A stretch of DNA of 64,000 nucleotides from a virus. The notes under the pieces were generated by a model, which was not told the origin of the DNA, ran no database searches, and worked only from the letters and a program-made list of their open reading frames with translations. This document shows positions 6,902-17,000 of this stretch, piece after piece (position 1 is the stretch's first letter; each line of letters opens with the position of its first letter). The stretch is taken from IMG/VR virus record IMGVR_UViG_3300031963_000003, positions 62,001 to 126,000 of that record, one strand, 5' to 3'. The position numbers and the translations under genes are program-made.

Positions 6902-8857
6902 ATGACAATTAACGAAGAAGTATCCAAATTAAGAGCAGGTTTAAATTATACTCAATTCAAAAACGAGTTCTTGAAATTTGAATCCGTGAAGAATAACAGT
7001 TCTTTAATGGGTCAAGTAGATACTTATTGGTCATTTTATAATCAAAAAGAACCATCAAGTGGAGGAAATACAGGAAGTGGTGGTAGTAAAACAGCCGCTT
7101 TTGCTACAGACCTACTTAAAACTCAAAATATTGCGGACTTAGGGTATTCAAACCCCGTTTCATCATTATCATTATCAAAAGATACTGTATTCCAATTTAG
7201 TACCATATCTGAAACAATAGGTAAAATTGCAAGAGAATCAAAAAATCTACCTGATTTTATGGTTCAATTAGGTGTTAAAGGCGCCAAAGAGATGGTATCT
7301 TTTCTTGGTGATGAATTAATAAAAATACAAACACAAGAAGTAGAGTTAAGAAATAAAATTAATTCTGAACTTGGATTAACAGGTGAATTATCAAGAGAAT
7401 TTAGAAACAATATATTTGAAACATTACCAGCCGCTACCGCTATGGGATTTGGATTTGAGGATGTAAAAGATTATGCGGTACAAATGGTTGAACAAACAGG
7501 TAAGATGACAACATTTGGTAGTGATGTTTTACAAGAATCACAAAAAACCGCTAGAGCTTTTTACGGTGATTTATCTAAATTGGGAGCTGCACTGGATTCG
7601 TTTGAAAAAGTAGGTATTGGAGCAAAAGACGCAATCAAAGAAATTGACAGGGCGGGTAAAAGTTCATTAACTCTTGGTTTAAACGCGAGAAAGGTGGTAG
7701 CAGATGTTGGTGCTAATATGGACAAATTAAACACTATTGGATTTAAAAATGGTGTTGAGGGATTAACCAGAATGGTTCAGAAGTCTATTGAATTTAACAT
7801 GAACATTGAAAAGGTTAAATCAATGGCGGAGAAACTTTTTGACCCCGACCAAGCAATTGCGTTGTCCGCAGAATTACAAGCTATAGGTGGAGCGATTGGA
7901 GATTTCAACGACCCATTGAAACTAATGTATATGGCAACAAATGATGCCGGTGGTCTACAAGATGCGATGATAGGTGTTGCGGGTTCATTAGCGACATATA
8001 ATTCCGAATTAGGTAGATTTGAAATTACAGGTGCAAACTTAAGAAAATCTAAAGCTTTAGCTGACCAAATGGGTATGAGTATGGAGGAAATGTCCAAAAC
8101 CGCAATTAAAGCTGCGGAAAGGTCATCGGCGGCTACCGCGTTATTATCCTCAGGTTTACAAATAGATGAAAAAGAAAAAGAATTCTTAACCAATATCTCC
8201 AAAATGGAAGGTGGTAGAATGGTTATAGATATTCCTCAATCTTTAGCAGATAAGATGGGATTAAAAGATACCAAAGTCGCTTTGGATGAACTAAATCCTA
8301 CGATTGCAAAAGGGTTATTGGAGAATCAAAAAGCGTTTGAAGAAATGTCTGTTGAGGATATTGCGAGAGACCAATACACGGTAACTCAAAATATGCAAAA
8401 AGACATAAGTGCGTTATTGACGGTTGCTAAAGTACAAGCCGCCGCAGAAATAAGAAAACCTCTGGCTGAGTTTGACAAATACATTGAAGGTTTAGAATTA
8501 TCTAGAAATTTAAAAGAAAAGACAAGTTTAGGTGGTTTACAAAAAACAGACGAAGGTTTATTTTCCAAAATGGTTAGCGAAGCGGTTGCACCTGCTAAAG
8601 CTTTAGTTGCTAAAAGTATGGGTGTGAGTGAATCTGATTTAGAGAACAGATTAAAAGGAAAAGAATCATCTACCACACCAACAACTTCAACAGTAAATGT
8701 TAACCATACACATACTGTTAAATCAGACGGAGCCGTTGTTGATAATGTTGTTAGGGCGATTAATAATAGTCCATCATTGGCTAATGATATGTCTCAAAGT
8801 TTTATACCATCGGATTTAGATTACACATCTTTTACCTTACCACCTCAATTTAATTAA
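6902..8857 (+). CDS. Tail tape measure-like protein
   Basis: The product (651 aa) is long, mostly alpha-helical and Ala/Lys/Glu/Met-rich. It has the mixed hydrophobic, coiled-coil-like stretches of tape measure proteins, such as TLPAATAMGFGFEDVKDYAV, KVVADVGANMDKLNTIGF and ALSAELQAIGGAIGDF. The C-terminus is Ser/Thr-rich (STTPTTSTVNVNHTHTV). It follows the candidate chaperone pair directly, the usual place for a tape measure, and precedes the hub genes. Tape measures set tail length at roughly 0.15 nm per residue, which would give a tail near 100 nm, comparable to T4. I do not see clear sequence identity to T4 gp29. A baseplate hub protein of another kind is the main alternative. Confidence 0.7.
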   Translation: MTINEEVSKLRAGLNYTQFKNEFLKFESVKNNSSLMGQVDTYWSFYNQKEPSSGGNTGSGGSKTAAFATDLLKTQNIADLGYSNPVSSLSLSKDTVFQFSTISETIGKIARESKNLPDFMVQLGVKGAKEMVSFLGDELIKIQTQEVELRNKINSELGLTGELSREFRNNIFETLPAATAMGFGFEDVKDYAVQMVEQTGKMTTFGSDVLQESQKTARAFYGDLSKLGAALDSFEKVGIGAKDAIKEIDRAGKSSLTLGLNARKVVADVGANMDKLNTIGFKNGVEGLTRMVQKSIEFNMNIEKVKSMAEKLFDPDQAIALSAELQAIGGAIGDFNDPLKLMYMATNDAGGLQDAMIGVAGSLATYNSELGRFEITGANLRKSKALADQMGMSMEEMSKTAIKAAERSSAATALLSSGLQIDEKEKEFLTNISKMEGGRMVIDIPQSLADKMGLKDTKVALDELNPTIAKGLLENQKAFEEMSVEDIARDQYTVTQNMQKDISALLTVAKVQAAAEIRKPLAEFDKYIEGLELSRNLKEKTSLGGLQKTDEGLFSKMVSEAVAPAKALVAKSMGVSESDLENRLKGKESSTTPTTSTVNVNHTHTVKSDGAVVDNVVRAINNSPSLANDMSQSFIPSDLDYTSFTLPPQFN

Positions 8858-8871
8858 AATTAAAAAGTTTC

Positions 8872-8879
8872 TATTTATA
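8872..8879 (+). promoter_or_regulatory. TATTTATA motif upstream of the 1611-aa tail protein gene
   Basis: It ends 6 nt before the ATG at 8886 and matches the octamer found before other structural genes. Confidence 0.4.
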
Positions 8880-8885
8880 ATATAA

Positions 8886-11800
8886 ATGCCAACATATTTA
8901 GATTTTAATAACACCAAAACTTTCAGGGACTTTTTAATTTCAAAAACTCTGAATAGACCGAATGGACCTCAAACGTTCACGGATGCGAATTATAGTGTTC
9001 AGAATCTAAATAATTTTGCTAATGTCGACCCCGGTGACGTTAAAACAAATTGGGCGGTTTATTTTGGACAAAATTTTATCAATTTATATGTTCCACCCAA
9101 TAACACAATTGAAGAATATACTGACACATCTTTACCGTCTTTAGCTTTATTATTAGGTGGTATAAATCCAGCTGGATATGTAAATTCATTCGAACCCCAA
9201 ACAACAAATTTAATTAGTATTATGGCGGGCCAAAACTTCGATAGTGATTCGAGGTTAATGAAATTCGCCACACAAAACATTAGAGAAAACAAACAAGGAC
9301 CTGTCTTTGCTAGATTACAACAAAATTTGGAATCCGCAACATTAGGTAGGGTTAGGGCGTTAGATGCGTTAGGTGGAAATACCGCGACTGCAATTAATAT
9401 TGTTACAGGTAGAGAACCTTTAGTTGAAAAAAATTATAAGATTACCGTTGCTAAAAGTTTATTAGGAAAGGGTGTTGATTTTCTTCAAACAGTTGCAGGT
9501 ATTGAATTCCCTTTTAGTGAAATACCTGGCGATTATTTAACCAACCCAAGAAACCCTATTGAAAATAGACCAACACCAAAAACAGAAGCCGGCGCTATTT
9601 TACAAGACGTTACTGGTGTTTTAGGAAGTTTAGTTGGTATTCAAAGAAGACCTAAACTCGGAAGAAAACCTTCCGATTTAATGATTGAATACATGGGAGA
9701 GGGTCAGAAACAAATATTATTTGACCAATTAACATATTCAACATATGCTCCAAATTATACAACAACAGCGAGGTCACAACAGTCATCAAAAATTTTCAAT
9801 TTTGCGAATAGTTTTGCTCAAGGGGTAAAAACTGTTTTAGGATTAGAAGCACCAAAAGGTGTCGCATATATTGGAGACGATAGAAGTGAAGACGTGAAAT
9901 ATACCATGTCAGACTTTAATGACAACATGGTTAAAAGTAGTTACTTCTTAAGTTTAATGTTTGACCCGGTACAAGCCGCGTTATTCGAGAGACAAAGAAA
10001 TATTTCCCAAGGTGGACCAATTAGTGGTAAACTGACGTGGATTAGTAAGAACTCACAAAACAAAATTGGATTATGGAACGAGGAATTCCAATCAAGAGAA
10101 AGTGATACGTACAACAATTCAATTTCAACAAAATACGGATTTAGAGAAGATTCAATTTTGGGTAAAACTCAAGAAATCTTGGATTCAATGCCTAAAGATG
10201 GTCAAGCCACAAGAACACACGTTGGTAATGTTATTGACCAAACAAGTAGAATTTTTAAAGAAGGTGACAGTATGTTGTCTCGAGGTTCCGCAATTAAATT
10301 TGTTGACAAGTATAAACAAGAAACAGGTGCTGAATATTGTAGGGTGTGGACCAAAGATAGGTCTTATATGAACTATTCAGACACAATGAAAAGAACCGCT
10401 AATATCAGAAAATTTGATGATAGTGTAATGGGTGGTGAGAGCAGACCTTGGAATATTAATATCGCACCAATGTCAAGCGGAAACTATGATGCAAAAAATA
10501 GTTTTAAAAACTCATTTGGTGCAAAGAATTCAACAAACATATTTGAATCACCCACAGGTGATGGATTTTACGCTAAAAAATATATGTTCTCAATTGAGAA
10601 CTTAGCATGGAGAACATCTAATACACCTGGTTTCACATACAATGATTTACCATTCTGTGAGAGAGGTAATAATGGAGGTAGGGTTATGTGGTTTCCTCCG
10701 TATGATTTGAAAGTTAGCGAGAACAACCAAGCTAGATGGCAAGACAATACGTTTTTAGGTAGACCTGAACCAATATATACTTATCAAGATACTTCTAGAA
10801 GCGGTCAATTATCATTTAAGGTTGTAGTGGACCACCCAAGTATTTTAAATTTATTGGTTAGAGAATACTTTAAAGGAATGTCCGATGAAGAATCGGAAAA
10901 TTATATCAACGCATTTTTTGCGGGGTGTGAGGAATTAGATTTCTACGCATTAATCAGAAGATTCGCTCAATTAGATACAAACGATATAAAACTAATTCAA
11001 AGTTTCTTAAATCAAGGACAAGACCCCGAAACTATCAAACAATATAAGGTAACCACTGAGTATCCAACAGAAACAACACCAACAAACACAACAACACAAG
11101 GTAACGAAGCAGATTCTAAAGCTGTTGATGAGGTTATAATTAAATTAAAGTATGAAAACGATATACCGGGACCAAGAGATAAAGTTGATACCACACAAAA
11201 TTATACACAATTATACAAAGCTTACAAAGACCAAAAACAAGCTTATATTAATGAATTAGGTGCCGCGTTAAATACTTTAACTGGTTTGTCTCAAACAGAC
11301 ACTCAAGTAAAAACAGAAAAATCTTTTATTTTTGGTGATGCTAATCACGTTATAACACAATCCGACATTGATGCTCAAAAAACAAAAATCGGTGATTATT
11401 TTGATGAAGCCGATGTGTCATTTAATAAATATGAATCTAGTTTAAATAGTTTAATATCAGACATATCTGGTAAAACAGCGGAAACAATTAGATTTCAAAT
11501 TTTATCTTCATGTTCATCAGTTGCAACCAATGATTACAACGAAAGATTATCACTAAGAAGAAGTCACTCCGTAATTCAAGATATTTTTGATAGATTATCG
11601 GCTGTCGGAGGAAAAAAAGAATGGCAAATAAAATGGCCAACAAATTTAAATTTAGTAAATAAAAATAATTCTGATAACGACAAAGAAATAATTCAAAAAG
11701 GAGAACCTATTGTAATTGTAAAAGAATATAGTACAAAAGATTTTGGTTTTGAACATGATACTAAAATTATTGTAGAATCGGTCAATTATGGTGAAACATT

Positions 11801-13721
11801 AACTGGAACCCAACCTGATAAAGATTGTGTTAATAAAGATTTCGTTAGAGTACCAAAATTAAAACAATACTCACCAATTGCGTTCTATTGTAGACAAACT
11901 GCAATGTCTTTAAAGTACAATAATAAATCAGAGAAGAAACAACCCGAAACACCCGCACCACAACCACCCATAACAAAAATTGAGGAAAATGGACAAGTTG
12001 TTGTAAATCCACCAACAAGGAAACCGGCAATTGACCCATTAAAAAGAATCATTGCAAAAACACTATCTGAATGTTTTTACTTTAAAAAATTAGAAGATAG
12101 TGACCCTGTTGTTTTTTCATCACTTAAAGAAAAATTAAAATATTTTCATCCCGCGTTTCACTCAACAACACCTGAAGGTTTAAATGCGAGACTTACATTT
12201 TTACAACAATGTATAAGACCGGGTGATACCATACCAATTAAAGGTATATCAGAAGATTCGGATGTTAGAGCAAGAAATACCTCTTTTGGTCCACCACCTG
12301 TTTGTGTATTAAGAATCGGTGATTTTTACCATTCAAAAATAGTCATTAGAGATGTGAACATATCTTTTGATGACGGAGGTCAAATATTGTGGGATTTAAA
12401 CCCTGAAGGTATTGGTGTACAACCAATGATTGCTTCGGTCACACTATCGATAAACTTTATTGGTGGTCAAGGTCTTTCAAAACCTGTTGAACGACTTCAA
12501 AACGCTCTATCATCTAATTTTTATGCCAACACCGAAATGTACGATGAAAGGTCAATTGCAACAAATGAAACAATCGGTGGTAAGAAGGCCGAAGAATTTA
12601 CTCGTGAATTTTTAGAAGATTTGAACAAAACTTATGGTAATGCCATTAACAAAACCAATCAATCTCAAAATACTAAAAATGTAAAAGGTGGAAATTATAT
12701 GGGAGCCCTTGATGGTAACAGTATAAAATATACGGACATAATTAAATCCGTCTTCGCCTCAACAGAAAGTTATTTTGATAAGTACCAAGACACGTATAAC
12801 AAAGTTTATACAAAATACGGTAAAGATATTACCGCTCTTTTATTTAAGGGTGAATATAGACCAATAAATCAATACGACATTTACACCTCAACATCACCAA
12901 CACCGGGTAAAACATTATCATTACTTGGTTTATATAAAAAGACACAAGAATTAACAGTTTACACAACTGGATTAAAAACAGGATTAGCTAATTTTCTTAA
13001 CAATTCATCATCAACTTATTTAGTTGATATGGTTGGTTTTAATAAAGAAATGACCGGCTCAATACTTACAGATACGAATGTTAAATTAAAAGATTTTATA
13101 ACTAAAGAGATAATTGAAAATAAAATAAATGAACTTACCGTTTCCACTCAAATATTAGATGAACTTGAAAAATCAAGAAACCAACTAATATCTGATTTAG
13201 ATAGAGTTAATTTCGTTATTAAAAATGGTAAGGATTCAACAGTACAAGACAGTGTTGTTAAATCTGTGGCAATTAGTGGATTTACTTCTGATTTATTATA
13301 TAATGAATATAGTACCTGTATTGATTATATTGAGACAAATGCACCGAAATTAGTTGATGGTCTATCTACCAATATTACATTTTTAAATCCAACAATACAA
13401 TCGGCGGATTTTGAATTTATGATGAAACAATTGTTATACGATAAAGTAGATGCATTTATATCAGAGCTAAAAGACCCTTCGTTATATAAAGACCCTCTAA
13501 AAAATCAATTGAAAAAGAGATTAAATAAATTTGTTGAAAAACCAGAAGAAAAGAAATTTAAATTAACCAAATTCAAAAAAAGGAAAAGTGATAAAGAAAT
13601 TAAGTTTGGAATTTCATCCACAACAGATGAAACAAACCAAACAATAATAGATGAAGCGAACCAAATCTTTTCAACATCAAACGAAGTAAAAGATAAATTA
13701 AATTATTATAGACCACAATAA
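8886..13721 (+). CDS. Very large tail/baseplate structural protein with OmpA-like motif (1611 aa)
   Basis: I do not recognise a full-length family. Around residues 635-670 the run TSRSGQLSFKVVVDHPSI looks like the beta-sandwich core of phage tail hub/LysM-type proteins. Around residues 880-1005 the motif NDYNERLSLRRSHSVIQDIF, followed by VNYGE and CRQTAMSL, echoes the OmpA peptidoglycan-binding signature (N..LS.RRA..V, GyGE, RRV.I), with some key positions changed. Around residue 1170, WDLNPEGIGVQPM followed by SINFIGGQG resembles tail-tube-attached baseplate proteins. The C-terminus is very Lys-rich. The gene lies between the tape measure and the gp53-like gene and shares a TAATG stop/start with the latter. 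I infer a central baseplate or hub component that may touch peptidoglycan. Confidence 0.65.
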   Translation: MPTYLDFNNTKTFRDFLISKTLNRPNGPQTFTDANYSVQNLNNFANVDPGDVKTNWAVYFGQNFINLYVPPNNTIEEYTDTSLPSLALLLGGINPAGYVNSFEPQTTNLISIMAGQNFDSDSRLMKFATQNIRENKQGPVFARLQQNLESATLGRVRALDALGGNTATAINIVTGREPLVEKNYKITVAKSLLGKGVDFLQTVAGIEFPFSEIPGDYLTNPRNPIENRPTPKTEAGAILQDVTGVLGSLVGIQRRPKLGRKPSDLMIEYMGEGQKQILFDQLTYSTYAPNYTTTARSQQSSKIFNFANSFAQGVKTVLGLEAPKGVAYIGDDRSEDVKYTMSDFNDNMVKSSYFLSLMFDPVQAALFERQRNISQGGPISGKLTWISKNSQNKIGLWNEEFQSRESDTYNNSISTKYGFREDSILGKTQEILDSMPKDGQATRTHVGNVIDQTSRIFKEGDSMLSRGSAIKFVDKYKQETGAEYCRVWTKDRSYMNYSDTMKRTANIRKFDDSVMGGESRPWNINIAPMSSGNYDAKNSFKNSFGAKNSTNIFESPTGDGFYAKKYMFSIENLAWRTSNTPGFTYNDLPFCERGNNGGRVMWFPPYDLKVSENNQARWQDNTFLGRPEPIYTYQDTSRSGQLSFKVVVDHPSILNLLVREYFKGMSDEESENYINAFFAGCEELDFYALIRRFAQLDTNDIKLIQSFLNQGQDPETIKQYKVTTEYPTETTPTNTTTQGNEADSKAVDEVIIKLKYENDIPGPRDKVDTTQNYTQLYKAYKDQKQAYINELGAALNTLTGLSQTDTQVKTEKSFIFGDANHVITQSDIDAQKTKIGDYFDEADVSFNKYESSLNSLISDISGKTAETIRFQILSSCSSVATNDYNERLSLRRSHSVIQDIFDRLSAVGGKKEWQIKWPTNLNLVNKNNSDNDKEIIQKGEPIVIVKEYSTKDFGFEHDTKIIVESVNYGETLTGTQPDKDCVNKDFVRVPKLKQYSPIAFYCRQTAMSLKYNNKSEKKQPETPAPQPPITKIEENGQVVVNPPTRKPAIDPLKRIIAKTLSECFYFKKLEDSDPVVFSSLKEKLKYFHPAFHSTTPEGLNARLTFLQQCIRPGDTIPIKGISEDSDVRARNTSFGPPPVCVLRIGDFYHSKIVIRDVNISFDDGGQILWDLNPEGIGVQPMIASVTLSINFIGGQGLSKPVERLQNALSSNFYANTEMYDERSIATNETIGGKKAEEFTREFLEDLNKTYGNAINKTNQSQNTKNVKGGNYMGALDGNSIKYTDIIKSVFASTESYFDKYQDTYNKVYTKYGKDITALLFKGEYRPINQYDIYTSTSPTPGKTLSLLGLYKKTQELTVYTTGLKTGLANFLNNSSSTYLVDMVGFNKEMTGSILTDTNVKLKDFITKEIIENKINELTVSTQILDELEKSRNQLISDLDRVNFVIKNGKDSTVQDSVVKSVAISGFTSDLLYNEYSTCIDYIETNAPKLVDGLSTNITFLNPTIQSADFEFMMKQLLYDKVDAFISELKDPSLYKDPLKNQLKKRLNKFVEKPEEKKFKLTKFKKRKSDKEIKFGISSTTDETNQTIIDEANQIFSTSNEVKDKLNYYRPQ

Positions 13722-14047
13722 TGAGTAGACAGTATTTTGATAGATATCAGTTTTTTGTTGAAGATGGTAAATTTAGGATTGTACCAGGTATTGAAATCCC
13801 AATAAAACCTTCTGACAGATATATGTTTTATAAAAAAGGTAGAGATAGATTCGATAAGATATCTCAAGATTATTATGGTTCACCAGTATTTGGTTGGTTA
13901 ATATTACAAGCAAATCCAACCGCTGGTAGTGTTGAATTTCAGATACCTGATAATTTTGTTATTAGAATACCTTTTCCTCTCACAACGTCTTTACAAGATT
14001 ATAAAAGAAGTGTAGAATTGTATAACCTATATTATGGCGAGCAATAA
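13721..14047 (+). CDS. 53: Baseplate wedge protein with LysM-like fold (T4 gp53-like)
   Basis: This compact 108-aa protein has the pattern DRYMFYKKGRDRFDKISQDY, then YGSPVFGWLILQANP and IPDNFVIRIPFPL. This is the LysM-like layout seen in T4 gp53 and related wedge proteins: RxDxISxxYYG, WxWxILxAN, then I(P)xxLxIP. T4 gp53 (196 aa) clamps wedges into the baseplate; this version holds little beyond the LysM-like core. It starts on the TAATG overlap with the upstream tail gene and overlaps the next gene by 14 nt, which points to coupled translation inside a tail operon. Confidence 0.75.
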   Translation: MSRQYFDRYQFFVEDGKFRIVPGIEIPIKPSDRYMFYKKGRDRFDKISQDYYGSPVFGWLILQANPTAGSVEFQIPDNFVIRIPFPLTTSLQDYKRSVELYNLYYGEQ

Positions 14048-17000
14048 TGATTACCCAAATAATGAAAACATACTTGTAAAAGTTGACCAAAACAATCTTA
14101 TTTATGTTGACCCAAATAGTGTTGTTGATGCAAACGGAGAAGTTCAACCAAGAGGACATAAACAAGAAAACTTAGTCATGTATGTGAACTTGGAAGCTGA
14201 TTTGATTCCAAGAACGACTCTTATTGCTGACGATAACGTAGGAAATACACTAACTCAAGTTGCAAAAGGTAATCTCAATTTTTTAAGAAACGCAAGTGGT
14301 GATGGGAACTTTGATGCCACATGGACTGACGCTTTTGTTCCCAAACCAATTCAGGGTCAAGAATCTACATATAAAGATGGATATGACGTAACATTCGGTG
14401 AGGACCAATTCAAAGACCCAACAGGACAATCTTTTGGTATTGATTCAATTAATATTGACGTAAAAGGTGCCAACTTTGTTCCACAAATCACTATAAACTT
14501 TGTTGACGTAAGAGGTAAAACTCTTTTCGAATCTTCTGAAAACTCACCTTATCGAGCTTTCTTCCATTTACCGTGGCCAATTTTTTATTTAACAGTTAAA
14601 GGTTACTACGGTAAAGCCATTCGTTATAGATTACATATGACCGATTTTAAATCGAGATTTAATGAATCTAATGGTAATTTTGAAATAACAACAAAGTTTG
14701 TTGGTTCAACTTTTGCATGGTTAAACGATATCCCATTGTCTGCAATTATCAACTGCCCTTATATGTTTTTGGTCGAAGAAAAAGACAATACAAAATTTAA
14801 TGAAAGTACAGGATTATATGAAAAAAGAGTAAAACAATCATCAAGAGGTTATACGATATTAAAATCGGTGTATAGACAATACGAACAAAAAGGTTTAATC
14901 CCAAAAGGTTTTCCTGTTCGTACCCTAAAAGAAATTGGTTACATCGCTGAAACTCTTGATAAAATACTTGAACAACAAATTTTTAGTAAAGTCAGTATGG
15001 ATGTCTTTTCTGGTATAAAAGAAATGGACACCCTTCTCAATGATTTTGAAAATTCAATTAAGGCTTGGGGTAAACAATATCTATCACAAGAATATACATC
15101 ATTTACTAAAACTGCAACCAATAATGAAACAATTAGTGATTTATGGTTTTATTTGAACGCGAAAGATAAGACAGAGACAAAACATATATTAGGTAACGGA
15201 GCGGGTGCTCTTGAACTCCTTTTATCTAGTTTCAATGCCGCTATGGGTAAAACCAAACTTTTAACTCAAGAACTATTAAATCAAACAAGTGGAGACTTCA
15301 AAAGGATTTCAATTAGGAATGTTAAAAACGTAAGTTCATATTATAAAGTTCTTAATGATAAAAAAGTAGTTGTACATATTGATGGAATTTTTGAAGACAT
15401 TTTTCAAATAAGAAAATCATTTGAGGAACAAAGAAAAAAAGTCGAAGATGATGTTGAATCAGAAATGAATAAGGTCATCAAAAGTAAAGAATATGGATTT
15501 GGATTCGAACCAACCGTAAGAAATATGTTTGCGGTTTTATTAGCTAATGCTGAGGTTTTTATTAGGTTAATGAAAGATGTTCATAACAAGGCTTTTGATG
15601 CTGCTAATAATAGAAAAAAGACTTTAACAAATTTATCAAAAGAATCAAAAGGTGAAAACATATATCCATGGCCTGAAGTAAAAAAACCCCAAGGTGGTGG
15701 TAAACAAAATGTAATTGCGTATCCCGGTGATGAAGAATTAGTTCACAAATTAAAATCTTATGACAAAACCCTTTGGCCTGAAATTGACTTTATTGAAGAG
15801 TATATTAAAATTGTAACCAATAGGGTAGAAACAAACGTAAATGGGGAACCCACAAGAAATGATGTAAATTATGTTTTTGATTCAAATACTGAAAATCAAA
15901 AAATTGAAGACTTATCAGGTATTGACGTTATAAATGAATCTATACCATTTATTGATAAAAGTTACGCGGGATTTGTTTACGAATTGTACGAAAGAGCACT
16001 GTATTCAACATTGTTTGATTCTTTTAATGACCAAATGATTAGACAGTTGGCCAATGAAGAATTTAAAAATATTCAAGAATTAATAAAAGACGATAACGAT
16101 ATTATTGAGTTAGCAAAAAAAATAACCAATAAAGACCAATTAATTGCTCCTGTTACAAAAACAGAATTAAGAGAAAACGGTGTTATTCAAAAAAATGAAG
16201 ATGGGACACCTAAGACCACTACGGTTTATGATGGATATCTACCTGGATTATCACCATATGAAAGATTCAATTATTTTAAAGACCATCTACCAACAACCAA
16301 TTATATATCTTCAGTCATTGACGAACCATTTAAATTTGAAAAATATGACGAGACAGCAACTAACCCTACGGGTGATTTAAAAGAAGATGATTTAAATAAA
16401 ATTTTAATTGATTACGAACCTGAAACATACAGGACAGACATATACCCCTTCAATTCAACAACATATTTGAATTATTTAGGTAAAACAAATTTCACAAGAG
16501 ATAATTTTAAATTTAATGGCATTTTAAAAGTTAACAGTTCTCAAGGTTTTATATGTTCACCAATAGAATCTAAATCATGGGTTAAACCATCAGCAGACAG
16601 CACTGACTTTTTTAAAAATACGATTAATGTTACAGGAAACACAACCTCAATATTAAACACACCATATTTTCATAATCAATTATTTAATGATTTTAATAAA
16701 TCAACTTTACGAGGTAAGTACGCTGGTTCATCGTATTTGTTATTAAACTCATTACCTTTCATTGATTTAGATGAACAAATAACATTTGGAGGTCAGTCAA
16801 TATTAACATCTTCTTTATTTAGAGAAGTATCGTCTACACATTTTATACCATATCATTTAATGTTAAAATGGGGTTCAATTTATCATAGATATAAAACACA
16901 CTTAATAGATGGTTACGATATTTTGAATGGATGTGTAAATTCAAGCTATGTTACAAAACCATTAACAGGTAAAACCCTATTTGATAATAATGGTGCACTA

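Noticed and set aside
7777-8676. Minus-strand open frames opposite the tape measure (and similar ones opposite other tail genes)
   Set aside because: They have no leader, no recognisable domains, and lie entirely within well-supported + strand genes.
8872-8879. Reading TATTTATA as a leftward T4 late promoter (TATAAATA on the minus strand)
   Set aside because: There are no leftward genes at these sites, and the non-palindromic TATTTATT versions occupy the same positions before rightward genes.
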